This document shows, one piece after another, positions 9,248-17,777 of a stretch of 47,452 bases of DNA. Every line of letters starts with the position of its first letter. Position 1 is the first letter of the stretch. Position numbers and translations under genes: made by a program. A model generated the notes under the pieces. That model was not told the DNA's origin. It worked only from the letters and a program-made list of their open reading frames with translations, and searched no databases. The DNA comes from Gammaproteobacteria bacterium (GTDB lineage: Bacteria; Pseudomonadota; Gammaproteobacteria; Pseudomonadales; Azotimanducaceae), in contig JAHEEG010000012.1 of assembly GCA_024640825.1 (NCBI GenBank), forward strand, positions 1 through 47,452. The letters run 5' to 3'.

Positions 9248-10006
9248 GTGGAACTGCGCCAGCTGGGTCAAACAGACATCAGGGTTTCCTTACTGGGACT
9301 TGGAACCGTAAAGCTGGGCCGTTCGGAACATCTGAAATATCCCCATGCCTTCGAAATTCCTGACGATACTGACGCCCGTCGGTTGCTCGACCGCGCCAGA
9401 GATCTCGGCATCAACCTCATCGATACCGCACCGGCATACGGCATCAGCGAAGCGCGCCTCGGTGAACTCCTCACCGGCAGCCGTCGGAACTGGGTGCTGT
9501 GTACGAAGGTCGGCGAGGAGTTCGATAGCGGCAGATCGCGCTACGACTTTTCCCCGGAACACGTTCAGGACAGCGTAAAACGCTCGCTGAGCAGATTACG
9601 CACCGACTATCTGGACGTCGTGCTCATTCACTCGGACGGTCACGATGTCGCCATACTTCAGCAAGAGGGCACCCTGCAGGCGCTGCAGCATCTGCAGGCG
9701 AAGGGCTGCATTCGGGCCGTGGGTATTTCGCATAAAACACCCGCTGGCGCTCGCCTCGCCATGTCCATGGGCTGCGACGTGATCATGGCGACGCTGAGCA
9801 TCGAAGAGACGACCGAAGCGGCGCTGATCGCAGAGGCGGGAGCCCAAAAATGCGGGGTGCTGGTAAAGAAAGCGCTGGCCAGCGGCCACAGCAGCACACG
9901 CAGCCTAAAGTACGTGGCCGCCCAGCCCGGGGTGAGCAGCATCGTGGTAGGAACCATCAATCCTGAACACCTCAGGGAGAACGCCCGGGTCGTAAGCGGC
10001 GGCTGA
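9248..10006 (+). CDS. Aldo/keto reductase family protein
   Basis: A 252-residue TIM-barrel NAD(P)H oxidoreductase of the aldo/keto reductase superfamily. The catalytic tetrad can be placed: Asp and Tyr in NLIDTAPAYG (about residue 57), Lys in VLCTKVGEEF (about 83) and His in DVVLIHSDG (about 120). It is shorter than typical members (about 270-330 residues), with a brief C-terminal cofactor region ending SSIVVGTINPEHLREN. The start is a GTG one base after the stop of the upstream flavoprotein gene, indicating translational coupling; AAGG straddling that stop may serve as its ribosome site. A hairpin terminator begins at the base after the stop codon. Confidence 0.87.
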   Translation: MELRQLGQTDIRVSLLGLGTVKLGRSEHLKYPHAFEIPDDTDARRLLDRARDLGINLIDTAPAYGISEARLGELLTGSRRNWVLCTKVGEEFDSGRSRYDFSPEHVQDSVKRSLSRLRTDYLDVVLIHSDGHDVAILQQEGTLQALQHLQAKGCIRAVGISHKTPAGARLAMSMGCDVIMATLSIEETTEAALIAEAGAQKCGVLVKKALASGHSSTRSLKYVAAQPGVSSIVVGTINPEHLRENARVVSGG

Positions 10007-10028
10007 GCTGCCGCCTCGGCAGCTTTTC
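10007..10028 (+). terminator. Rho-independent terminator after the aldo/keto reductase gene
   Basis: GCTGCCG (10007-10013), loop CCT, CGGCAGC (10017-10023) form a perfect 7-bp stem followed by TTTT (10024-10027). It starts immediately after the TGA stop and lies between convergent genes; hldE ends at 10046 on the other strand. Confidence 0.8.
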
Positions 10029-10045
10029 TGCTGACATCGGACAGA

Positions 10046-11476
10046 TTACCCTGCGGGCAAAGCACCCTGAATGCGCGCGACGATGGCCGTGGTGGAACAG
10101 TCGTCTACCAAACCCAGCACCCGGACTTCACCGCCGTAACCTTCGACGAGCTCCGCTCCCACCACTTCTTCGGGGCCGTAATCTCCACCCTTGACCAGAA
10201 CGTCAGGCTTGAGCATTTCCAGCAGAGTAATCGGCGTGTCCTCAGCAAAGCCAGTAACCCAGTCAACGGCCGACAGGGCGGAAAGCACCCGCAGCCGCCG
10301 TTCTATCGGATTGACCGGGCGCCCAGGCCCCTTCAAACGGTTGGCCGAATCGTCATCATTGACCGCCACCACCAGGCGTTCCCCGAGCGCACGAGCTTCT
10401 TCCAGATAGGCAACGTGCCCAGCATGCAAAATGTCGAAGCAGCCGTTGGTAAACACGACCCGCTCGCCGGCCGCCCTGGCCTGCCGCACCGCGTCGACCA
10501 GCTGTTCTCTGTTGAGGATTCCTCTATCGCCGCGATCGCTGGCAGCCAACGCCATTGCGAGTTCGGGGCCGGTCACCGCCGCCGTTCCCGATTTGCCGAC
10601 GGCAATGCCACTCGCCACGTTGGCGATCTGCGCGCAGGCAATGGGTTCCCAGCCGAGGCTGCGGGTAATCGCCAGGGCCGCGGCAGCAGTATCTCCGGCA
10701 CCCGTTACATCGTAGACGTCCGCAGGGCGGGCAGGAATATGCTGATGGCGTCCGTCTTTTTCCACGACGGTCATACCCTCCGCACCCCGAGTGAGGACCA
10801 GCGCCGCAAAGCCTTGAGCGACGCAGAGGTCGACGGCCTTACCGACCAGCTCGTCGTCACCCCGCGAGCCGCCGACGGCGGCCAGAAATTCGTTCATGTT
10901 GGGCTTGATGAGGTCAGCTCCCGCATAGGTGCTGAACGGCTTGTTCTTGGGATCTACGACCACCGGCACATTCGCCTCTGCAGCATCGCCGAGCAGGGCG
11001 CCCGGGTCCAGGAGAGCACCTTTGTCGTAATCCTGCAGCACCAGCGCAGTCGCGTGAGCCAGATGCAAGCGGGCCTTTTCTCTGATGGCGGCCCCATAGT
11101 CGGCGGGAAGCACCTCCTCGAAATCCGTGCGGATGAGCTGCTGATTCTGGCTGACTATGCGCAGCTTGAGGGTGGTAGCCCAGTCTTCAGCGTCAACGAA
11201 GTCGCAGGTCACGCCGGCCGCAGAAAGCGACTCGCGCAGGATACGCGCTGCGTCATCTTTGCCGACGATGCCAACCAGCGTACAGCGTGCACCGAGGCTG
11301 GCCACATTGAGCGCCACGTTGGCAGCCCCGCCCGGCCGGTCTTCCACATGCGCAACATCCACCACCGGAACCGGCGCTTCCTGGGACACCCGAGACGCGT
11401 TGCCTACCCAGTAGCGGTCGAGCATGACATCGCCGACAACCAGCACATGCACCTTCTGCAGGGAGGGTAGCTTCAT
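10046..11476 (-). CDS. hldE: Bifunctional D-glycero-beta-D-manno-heptose-7-phosphate kinase / heptose-1-phosphate adenylyltransferase HldE
   Basis: HldE makes ADP-heptose for the LPS inner core: an N-terminal ribokinase-type domain phosphorylates heptose-7-phosphate at C1, and a C-terminal nucleotidyltransferase domain adds AMP. The start is placed at the ATG at 11476 (MKLPSLQKVHVLVVGDVMLD), giving 476 residues against 477 in E. coli; a longer in-frame ATG at 11542 overlaps the divergent acyltransferase gene and adds unlike sequence. Visible motifs are GGAANVALN (about residue 50), DVTGAGDTAAA with the catalytic Asp (about 260), and TNGCFDILHAGHVAYL (about 345), the HxGH nucleotidyltransferase signature. 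Confidence 0.96.
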   Translation of the reverse strand: MKLPSLQKVHVLVVGDVMLDRYWVGNASRVSQEAPVPVVDVAHVEDRPGGAANVALNVASLGARCTLVGIVGKDDAARILRESLSAAGVTCDFVDAEDWATTLKLRIVSQNQQLIRTDFEEVLPADYGAAIREKARLHLAHATALVLQDYDKGALLDPGALLGDAAEANVPVVVDPKNKPFSTYAGADLIKPNMNEFLAAVGGSRGDDELVGKAVDLCVAQGFAALVLTRGAEGMTVVEKDGRHQHIPARPADVYDVTGAGDTAAAALAITRSLGWEPIACAQIANVASGIAVGKSGTAAVTGPELAMALAASDRGDRGILNREQLVDAVRQARAAGERVVFTNGCFDILHAGHVAYLEEARALGERLVVAVNDDDSANRLKGPGRPVNPIERRLRVLSALSAVDWVTGFAEDTPITLLEMLKPDVLVKGGDYGPEEVVGAELVEGYGGEVRVLGLVDDCSTTAIVARIQGALPAG

Positions 11477-11540
11477 GGTGGCCGGATGGTAACACAGGGC
11501 CGCCCTGCTACAATCCGCCGCGCCGGCAACAGCCCGATTC

Positions 11541-12455
11541 ATGTCAAAGCGTAAACCAAGACCGAAAATTTACAGCCTCCGCGTGTGGGGAACCTGGGTA
11601 CTGGTGGGGCTGGGATGGCTGATCGCCAGGCTGCCGCTGCGCTTGTCGATAGCTTTGGGAAAAGCCATGGGACGCGCTGGGTTTCACCTGGCCCGCAGTC
11701 GGCGCCACATTGCAGACGTCAACCTACGCCTGTGTTTTCCTGAGCTGAGCGCATCAGACCGTCAAACACTGATCAGACGCAACTTCACGCACGTAGGCGT
11801 AGGTCTGGTCGAAACCATGATCGCCTGGCTGAATCCCCGGCGGCGTATTTACGACCGCTGCACGATTACCGGCCTGGAGCATCTAGAGCACGCGCAACAA
11901 CTCGGAAAAGGGGTTCTCCTCATCAGTGCGCACTTCACCTGCATCGATATCGGCAGCCAACCTGTTTCGAGAGTCGCCAAAGTTGACGTGATGTACCGTG
12001 AGAACAAAAACCCGGTCTGGGAGTGGCTGCAGGTACACGGCCGGCAGCACTACTTCGAAGGCGTTCTGGAACGGGAGAACCTGCGGCAGGCGCTGCAGAG
12101 TCTCAAAGCAGGTAACGGGCTATGGTACGCTGCAGACCAGGACTACGGGCCCAAGCATTCGGTATTTGCGCCATTTTTTGGCGTCCCCGCTGCGACCATA
12201 ACCGCAACGGCGCGGTTGGCGGCTTTCAATAACTCTCCGGTCCTGTTCATGACCCAGACGCGGGACCTGAAAAATCTGCTGTGGCGCGTGGATATCAGCC
12301 CGCCAATCCAGGGTTTCCCTTGCGGCGACAAAGTTGCGGACGCCACGCGGATCAATACGCTGATAGAGACCGCCGTGCGTGAGCATCCCGAGCAGTACCT
12401 GTGGATGCACCGTCGATTCAAAACCCGCCCCCAGGGTGAGCAACGCCCCTACTGA
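11541..12455 (+). CDS. lpxL: Lipid A biosynthesis lauroyl/acyl transferase (LpxL/HtrB family)
   Basis: An inner-membrane acyltransferase that adds a secondary acyl chain to Kdo2-lipid IVA. The 304-residue protein (E. coli LpxL 306) has an N-terminal membrane helix (residues about 17-33), the HX4D catalytic motif in SAHFTCIDIG (about residue 134), the DQDYGPKHSVFAPFFGV block (about 197), and the terminal MHRRFKTRP. Whether it is LpxL or LpxM cannot be decided from sequence alone; the DQDYG block and length favour LpxL. It is divergent from hldE (64-base spacer, with a possible TACAAT -10 at 11509-11514), and its 3' end overlaps the opposing glycosyltransferase gene by 7 bases. Confidence 0.88.
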   Translation: MSKRKPRPKIYSLRVWGTWVLVGLGWLIARLPLRLSIALGKAMGRAGFHLARSRRHIADVNLRLCFPELSASDRQTLIRRNFTHVGVGLVETMIAWLNPRRRIYDRCTITGLEHLEHAQQLGKGVLLISAHFTCIDIGSQPVSRVAKVDVMYRENKNPVWEWLQVHGRQHYFEGVLERENLRQALQSLKAGNGLWYAADQDYGPKHSVFAPFFGVPAATITATARLAAFNNSPVLFMTQTRDLKNLLWRVDISPPIQGFPCGDKVADATRINTLIETAVREHPEQYLWMHRRFKTRPQGEQRPY

Positions 12456-13567
12456 TCTGTGCATACCGAGTCGGCGAGCTGCTGCAGCCGCTGCGCCGCA
12501 GCCTCCACGGAAAAGAGCGCTGCAACTCTTTCCCGGACGGCTTTCGCGGCCGACTTGCTGTCGGCAGGCGCGCCGCCAGCCATCTGCCACTGCTGATAGG
12601 CGCTGCTCAGCGCTTGCGCCAGCGTCGAGGGAGTCGGCGGCTGAAAGTAATCGCCTTGGGTTCCGAGCACATAGCTGGGACCGGGCGCCGGACTGGACAA
12701 CACCGGAAGTTCGGCCGCCATGGCTTCCAGCGCCACCATGCCAAAAGCCTCTTTGCTGCTGGACGGCAGCACCAGCAGGTCAAGGCCGGAAAAGTACCGG
12801 GCGGCCTCTGGAACGAAACCGGCAAAAGTCACCGGAAGATCGCGCGCGGCCCTCTGCAGGCTGGCCGCCAGCTCGCCGCTGCCGATGAAGATCAGATGCG
12901 CGCCGGGCATCGCCCGCGCCGCCAGGCGGAAACCCTCCAGAGCCAGTGCCGGTGACTTCTTGGGATGAAGACGACCAACCACACCAACGCAGAATGTGTC
13001 GTCAGTGAGGCCGAAGAAGGCGCGGGCCTCTGCTCTGCCAAGACGCTGCCTATCCGCGCGGTTGAGATCTATCCCATTGGGAAGCAGAACAGCATGAGGA
13101 TCCACCGCCTGAAGCTCGCGTTGAACGGCATCGGACACACCGGCAAAGATCAGCCTGCGCCTTCCGATGAGACGCCGCGTGCGGACAGCCAGTCGGCGCT
13201 GGAGGCGCGCAAAGAAGCCGAACTCGTGGGCTACCGTCACGACCGTACTTACGGCCAGGTCACTGGCCATCAGAATCCGGAAGGCGCGATAGCGATGACA
13301 CAGCGCAATCGTCGGCTGCGCTCCACCCGGAGCGCTCTCGGCTTCGTTTTCCAAAAACTGGGCCAGTACAGCCGTCCGCCGCAGATCGGTGGCGTTCAGA
13401 TAGCGTGCGTGCTCCAGGGGGTCTTCCCGCGGCGAACCAAGAAAAAGGGTAGTTACCGACCAGCCAAGGGATTTCGCAGCGGTGGCGTAATACCGGCAAA
13501 GGTCCTTGAACGGCGGATGATCGTTAGGGCAGATCTGCAGCAGGGACCTTTTCGTCGTTTCACTCAT
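12449..13567 (-). CDS. GT4 glycosyltransferase of the LPS core (WapH-like)
   Basis: A retaining GT-B glycosyltransferase, 372 residues from the ATG at 13567 (a tandem ATG at 13570 is equally possible). The acceptor domain occupies about residues 1-175 and the nucleotide-sugar domain follows, with VGVVGRLHPKKSP (about residue 205), GFVPEAARYF and the EX7E motif in SKEAFGMVALEAMAAELP. The start overlaps the stop of the carbamoyltransferase gene by 8 bases (ATGATGAGTGA), so the two are coupled. In Pseudomonas aeruginosa, wapH follows the carbamoyltransferase in the core locus, so a similar role is inferred. Donor and acceptor sugars are unknown. It converges with lpxL. Confidence 0.82.
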   Translation of the reverse strand: MSETTKRSLLQICPNDHPPFKDLCRYYATAAKSLGWSVTTLFLGSPREDPLEHARYLNATDLRRTAVLAQFLENEAESAPGGAQPTIALCHRYRAFRILMASDLAVSTVVTVAHEFGFFARLQRRLAVRTRRLIGRRRLIFAGVSDAVQRELQAVDPHAVLLPNGIDLNRADRQRLGRAEARAFFGLTDDTFCVGVVGRLHPKKSPALALEGFRLAARAMPGAHLIFIGSGELAASLQRAARDLPVTFAGFVPEAARYFSGLDLLVLPSSSKEAFGMVALEAMAAELPVLSSPAPGPSYVLGTQGDYFQPPTPSTLAQALSSAYQQWQMAGGAPADSKSAAKAVRERVAALFSVEAAAQRLQQLADSVCTDQ

Positions 13568-15293
13568 CATCGATCTTGGTAACGAGGTAATCCTCGAGCA
13601 CCAGATACTGAAGATCCGAACCGACAAACATGTCCAGCGCATCCCGCGGCGAGCAGACGATGGGCTCACCGCGCCGATTGAGAGACGTGTTGAGCAACAC
13701 GCCATTCCCGGTCAGCTGCTCCATGCGCTCAAGCAGCGCGTAGTAGCGAGGGTTCTGATCAGGGCCGACAACCTGCACCCTGGCGGTTCCGTCTTCGTGT
13801 ACGACCTCGGGAATCCGCGCCTTCCAGGCTTCAGATACCCCGAACGTGATGGTCATGAACGGCGCGGGATGGTCGCTTTCAATCAGTTCTGCGGCTACAC
13901 GGTCGAGAACGCTCGGGCAGAACGGCCGCCACCGTTCCCGGAATTTGATCTGCTCGTTTATCCGATCCGCAATCCCTGGCGCGCTGGGACAGCCGAGAAT
14001 GCTGCGCGCGCCCAGGGCGCGAGGCCCAAACTCCATCCGCCCCTGGAACCACGCGACCGGGTGGCCGGCCTGGAGAAGTTCCGCCGTCTGGCCGGGGACG
14101 TCGTCAAGGCGTCGGCAAGCCAAGCGTTCAACACGTGCCTTGATCGCGTCCAGGCAAGCATCGTTACTGTAAGAGGGCCCCAGATAAACATGCTTCATCC
14201 GGTCAAGCCGTTGACCCCGCGCCGCCGCGACATAGGTCGCGGCACCGAGCGACGTCCCCGAATCACCTGAGGCCGGCTGGACGAACAGCTCCTCAACGTG
14301 ATCCAGCTCGACAATACGCTGATTAAGCTTGACGTTGAGCGCACCACCGCCGGCAAAGGCCAGACGGCCGGTCTCCCGCAGCAGGTCCCCGAGATAGGTC
14401 TCCATGAGCGCGAGGCACCGATTTTCGAATAACTTCTGCATGGCGGCGGCGTAGTGAATGTAGGGCTCGTCAGCAACATCACCCCGACGCCTGGGTCCAA
14501 GCCACTGCAAGAGCTTGTCGCTGAAGTAGAAGCCCACGCCGTTTTCCTTATGACGGCGCCAGCCAACCGTATTCACATATCGAGTATCAACTTCGAAGCC
14601 CTTGCCGACGGGGCGGATCAGGCGTGACAGGTCGTAGCGATCCGCGTCGCCATACGGCGCCATCCCCATAACCTTGTACTCGCCGTCGAGCATTTCGAAG
14701 CCGAGGTACTCGGTAATGGCGCCGTAGACGCCGCTCAGCGAGTCGGGGTCATAAAATTCCTTGATGCGATGGATTCGCCCGTTCTCGCCATATCCGAAAA
14801 AGGTCGTCGCGTACTCGCCCTTACCGTCAACGCCCATAATCGCCGTTTTCTCAGAGAAGCCGCTGAGATGGTACGCGCTCGACGCGTGAGACAGGTGGTG
14901 CTCCACCGGCACGAACTCCGTTCGATTCCAGTCGATGCCTAAGGTTCTACCGGCGTCGAGCACTCGCTTGCGGTTGCGTCGATATCGGCGGTTGCCGTTC
15001 AGCAACGCGTCAAGGGAACGATCCGGCGCATACCAGTAACGCCGCGCGTAGTGCCAGCGCGCCGCGCTGCGCAGACTGATAGGCGCATAGGGGAACGCCA
15101 CCACGTCCACATCACGGGGGCTGATGCCAGCGTGATTGAGACAAAAACGAGCGGATTCCAGGGGCATGCAATTGCGAGCGTGCTTGTCTCGCGTAAAGCG
15201 CTCTTCTTCAGCGGCGGCCACAATCTCGCCGTCCACCAGAAGAGCAGCGGATGGATCATGGTTCAGCGCGCCAGAGAGGCCAAGGATGATCAC
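13560..15293 (-). CDS. Carbamoyltransferase of the LPS core (NodU/CmcH family, WapO-like)
   Basis: A 577-residue NodU/CmcH-type O-carbamoyltransferase that uses carbamoyl phosphate and ATP. The N-terminal Kae1-like ASKHA domain starts MIILGLSGALNHDPSAALL and carries the metal-binding HHLSHASSAY (about residue 138) and GVDGKGEYATT. The C-terminal domain has GRMEFGPRALGARSIL (about 417) and LNTSLNRRGEPIV. The start is a GTG at 15293. By position between the waa kinases and a WapH-like transferase it most likely carbamoylates an inner-core heptose, as WapO does in Pseudomonas (known family role; applied here by inference). An 85-base gap separates it from the double-kinase gene upstream. Confidence 0.9.
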   Translation of the reverse strand: MIILGLSGALNHDPSAALLVDGEIVAAAEEERFTRDKHARNCMPLESARFCLNHAGISPRDVDVVAFPYAPISLRSAARWHYARRYWYAPDRSLDALLNGNRRYRRNRKRVLDAGRTLGIDWNRTEFVPVEHHLSHASSAYHLSGFSEKTAIMGVDGKGEYATTFFGYGENGRIHRIKEFYDPDSLSGVYGAITEYLGFEMLDGEYKVMGMAPYGDADRYDLSRLIRPVGKGFEVDTRYVNTVGWRRHKENGVGFYFSDKLLQWLGPRRRGDVADEPYIHYAAAMQKLFENRCLALMETYLGDLLRETGRLAFAGGGALNVKLNQRIVELDHVEELFVQPASGDSGTSLGAATYVAAARGQRLDRMKHVYLGPSYSNDACLDAIKARVERLACRRLDDVPGQTAELLQAGHPVAWFQGRMEFGPRALGARSILGCPSAPGIADRINEQIKFRERWRPFCPSVLDRVAAELIESDHPAPFMTITFGVSEAWKARIPEVVHEDGTARVQVVGPDQNPRYYALLERMEQLTGNGVLLNTSLNRRGEPIVCSPRDALDMFVGSDLQYLVLEDYLVTKIDDE

Positions 15294-15378
15294 TTGGATG
15301 AGGAGCCTGCCGGAAAGCGCGTACTATAGCGGCAGCCGCCAGCCGGCAAAACCTCGTCCGACAACCTGCAGGGTTTCT

Positions 15379-16884
15379 TCAGTCGGGAGATGCCAGGCCC
15401 GCCTCGACGAAGCAAAGCCGAAAACGCTCGCGCAGCTCCGGCTTATCCACCCAATTGGCCAGAAAACGCTCGATGTCCCTGGTCTGACCGGCAACGCCCT
15501 CACGCATGGCATCCAGATCAACCAGTACCACCTGACCTTGGAAAATCAGAAAATTGCTGGCCTTGGTATCGCCGTGAATCAGCCCGGCAGCGTTCAGAGC
15601 GCAGAACAGGCAGATGACCCCGGCAACGTGCTGGTCGCTCAGCCCGTCACTCGACACCTGGTCTGAAAGATCCTTCTGTCCCACGTCTTCCATGACGAGA
15701 TAGGCAACCCCGCGTAGCGGGCCAAACCGGCGCTCCAGCAGCGCTATGGGTCGGGCCGTGGGAATGCCCAGAAAGTGCAATCGATGGCCGTTACACCAGG
15801 CGAGGCGGAACCTTGCGCGCGGCTTGAGGATCCGGCGCAGGCCGTGCCAGAAGCTTTTCACGTTGTAGCGCTTGACGATACAGATCCGCTCGCCAATACG
15901 GGTCCGGACTACGGTCGCACTGTTACCATCCTTCAGCATCTCAGCGCCTTCGAAGAATCGCTCTGGTTCGCTGGCGAAACGTTCGAAAGCATCATTCATG
16001 CTCGTGCGGAGGCAGACGAAGTAGCGACGCAAATCGCGCTGGCAGTAAAACTCGGTACAGGCGCGCTGTGTTTTTCTCAGGTACGTATGAACACGCCGCC
16101 GACGCCGGCGCTGTGTAGCTTCGCGTAAGTCGGCAAGCCACGATCGATATTCCGGGCCGGAGGCGGGCCAGCCGCGGACGTCTGCATAAGTCTGGAAAAC
16201 TTCGTGCAACTGCCCATCCAGGAGTGGCGGCCGTTGCGCACACAGTACGGCGAGGTTTCTGATGCTGGCTCCGATACCGAGTGGGCGCCGGCGGGCGCCC
16301 CGGCGGGCGCTCCGCACGCCGTCTCCGTCAACGAGGTAAACGCGACCGCCGTCAGCATTTTCCTGATGCAAAAAATTATTGAGATGCAGATCGCCGTGCC
16401 AGGCACCGAAGGCATGAAGCCTGGCTAGTTCAGCAGCAGCGGCCACTGCCTGATTCCTCTGGTTGTCGGCGACCGGCTGCGCATCTTCGACGACTTCGAA
16501 CAGTATGCCCCGCGCCTGTCCTTCCGGGTCCTCGACCTCCGCCAGCATCCGCGGGGTGCTGACGCCGGCTGCCGCCAGAGTTCGACAGCCTCTTAGCTCC
16601 CGTCGCCGATAGCGATCGCTGCCCTTACCTTGGAACAGCTTCAGCACACAGGACCTGGCTTCGACTTCTACTCGCGCCACGAGCCGTCGGCCCGGCAGCA
16701 GGCGAAAAATATGAGCGATCCGCATTACGTGCGTGTGCAGGGCAAGTTCCGGGGCCGGAGCCGATTCCCTCCACGATGTAACCTTCAGCGCCACCAGGAA
16801 TCGCGCCGGCACCGCCCGGCCGCTGGCAGCAAGTTCGGCAGGGGTCAGCATTGGCAGCCCGGATTCGGCAGGCGTTCCGCTCAT
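15379..16884 (-). CDS. Double-domain LPS core kinase-like protein
   Basis: A 501-residue cytoplasmic protein with two eukaryotic-like (Kdo/WaaP) kinase folds in tandem. The N-terminal domain shows an N-lobe Lys in SCVLKLFQGKG (about residue 80), the catalytic loop HGDLHLNNFL (about 163), and LVDGDGVR as the metal-binding Asp. The C-terminal domain shows ICIVKRYNVK (about 339), HGDTKASNFLIF (about 440) and VLVDLDAM. Both therefore look catalytically competent. An Arg-rich linker (QRRRRRRVHTYLRK) lies between them. Its ATG overlaps the waaP stop by 4 bases (ATGA), so it is cotranscribed with waaP. Pseudomonads carry several separate kinase genes in this place; here two are joined. The phosphorylation sites are unknown. 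Confidence 0.85.
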   Translation of the reverse strand: MSGTPAESGLPMLTPAELAASGRAVPARFLVALKVTSWRESAPAPELALHTHVMRIAHIFRLLPGRRLVARVEVEARSCVLKLFQGKGSDRYRRRELRGCRTLAAAGVSTPRMLAEVEDPEGQARGILFEVVEDAQPVADNQRNQAVAAAAELARLHAFGAWHGDLHLNNFLHQENADGGRVYLVDGDGVRSARRGARRRPLGIGASIRNLAVLCAQRPPLLDGQLHEVFQTYADVRGWPASGPEYRSWLADLREATQRRRRRRVHTYLRKTQRACTEFYCQRDLRRYFVCLRTSMNDAFERFASEPERFFEGAEMLKDGNSATVVRTRIGERICIVKRYNVKSFWHGLRRILKPRARFRLAWCNGHRLHFLGIPTARPIALLERRFGPLRGVAYLVMEDVGQKDLSDQVSSDGLSDQHVAGVICLFCALNAAGLIHGDTKASNFLIFQGQVVLVDLDAMREGVAGQTRDIERFLANWVDKPELRERFRLCFVEAGLASPD

Positions 16885-17702
16885 GATTGAAAGCGTCCCT
16901 GAACGAGCCCCTTTTCCTGCCCTTTGCGATAGAGGGTCAGAGCCCGACCGTATACGCCGCGCCAGAACCTGCCTTCGTCCGCAAACACCTGCTGCAGCGG
17001 CCTGTCGCGATAAACGCGGACGAAACGCAGCCAGGCAGACCTGGAAAGGGGCAGATCAAGCACGGAGTACAACAGAGCTGCCAGATCTCTGCGTAGCCAG
17101 CGTCGTGGTATGACGGGATGAATCTGAGCTCGGTGCAGATCGATCACCGCCAGCTGCACTTTTCCCTCAGCGAAGGCGCGACGATTGAGCAGCAGGTGGC
17201 AGATGTAAAAATCCCGGTGCACCACGCCAGCCGCGTGCATGGCGCGTGCAAAACGCGCCACCGCCATGACCAGCTGTCTCTCGACGATAGGGTCTGGAGG
17301 ACTGGCCTCCCAGGCCTTGGTGACATCCTCAAGACTTTCGAAACCTTCGAGAGCGTCGCATATGACAAACGACTGGCGCCTGGCCGGGTTACGACCACGC
17401 TCACCGAACGCGGCAACAGTGGGGGCTCGAACACCTTTTGCAGCAAGATGAAGACACGTGTCGTACTCGTTGCGCGCGCCCAACACCGGCACGCGCAGGG
17501 TCAGCAGGTTCTTGAAGATCTCCCCCCACCCGGGGCCGTCGTGAATCTTTGCAAAGTAAGCGCGTCCGGCAACCTCGAAACGCAACGTCCGGCGGTTGGC
17601 AACGTCGCGGAACACCTCCCCCTCCAATGTCCGCACCCGCTCGAAGAGGCCGCCCTCACCCCAGGCATCAGCGAGATCCTCACGCAGAAAGTAATGCTGC
17701 AC
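16881..17702 (-). CDS. waaP: Lipopolysaccharide core heptose(I) kinase WaaP
   Basis: WaaP (RfaP) phosphorylates heptose I of the LPS inner core in the cytoplasm. The 273-residue protein (E. coli 265) has the N-lobe FAKIHDGPGWGEIFKNLL (about residue 50), the catalytic VVHRDFYICHLLL (about 160) and the metal-binding AVIDLHRAQ (about 188), all typical of the family. The start is a GTG at 17702, chosen because a strong AAGGAGG ribosome site lies 6 bases upstream. It follows waaG after 75 bases and overlaps the double-kinase gene by 4 bases. Confidence 0.93.
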   Translation of the reverse strand: MQHYFLREDLADAWGEGGLFERVRTLEGEVFRDVANRRTLRFEVAGRAYFAKIHDGPGWGEIFKNLLTLRVPVLGARNEYDTCLHLAAKGVRAPTVAAFGERGRNPARRQSFVICDALEGFESLEDVTKAWEASPPDPIVERQLVMAVARFARAMHAAGVVHRDFYICHLLLNRRAFAEGKVQLAVIDLHRAQIHPVIPRRWLRRDLAALLYSVLDLPLSRSAWLRFVRVYRDRPLQQVFADEGRFWRGVYGRALTLYRKGQEKGLVQGRFQS

Positions 17703-17708
17703 CGCTAA

Positions 17709-17715
17709 CCTCCTT
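17709..17715 (-). promoter_or_regulatory. Strong ribosome binding site fixing the waaP GTG start
   Basis: AAGGAGG on the minus strand ends 6 bases before the GTG at 17702. It is the most complete Shine-Dalgarno sequence in the LPS cluster and supports the GTG over any later ATG. Confidence 0.85.
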
Positions 17716-17777
17716 GGTCAGACCGGCGCCAGGCCATCGCTTACCGCAAATGCAGGCACCATAGAATAGAGGACGGA

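Noticed and set aside
10415-11470. 351-codon plus-strand frame opposite hldE
   Set aside because: Antisense of a complete bifunctional enzyme; composition typical of a shadow.
16281-16316. GC-rich repeated gcgggcgcc segment as a regulatory or mobile repeat
   Set aside because: It encodes the Arg/Ala stretch inside the first kinase domain on the minus strand and is short and imperfect.
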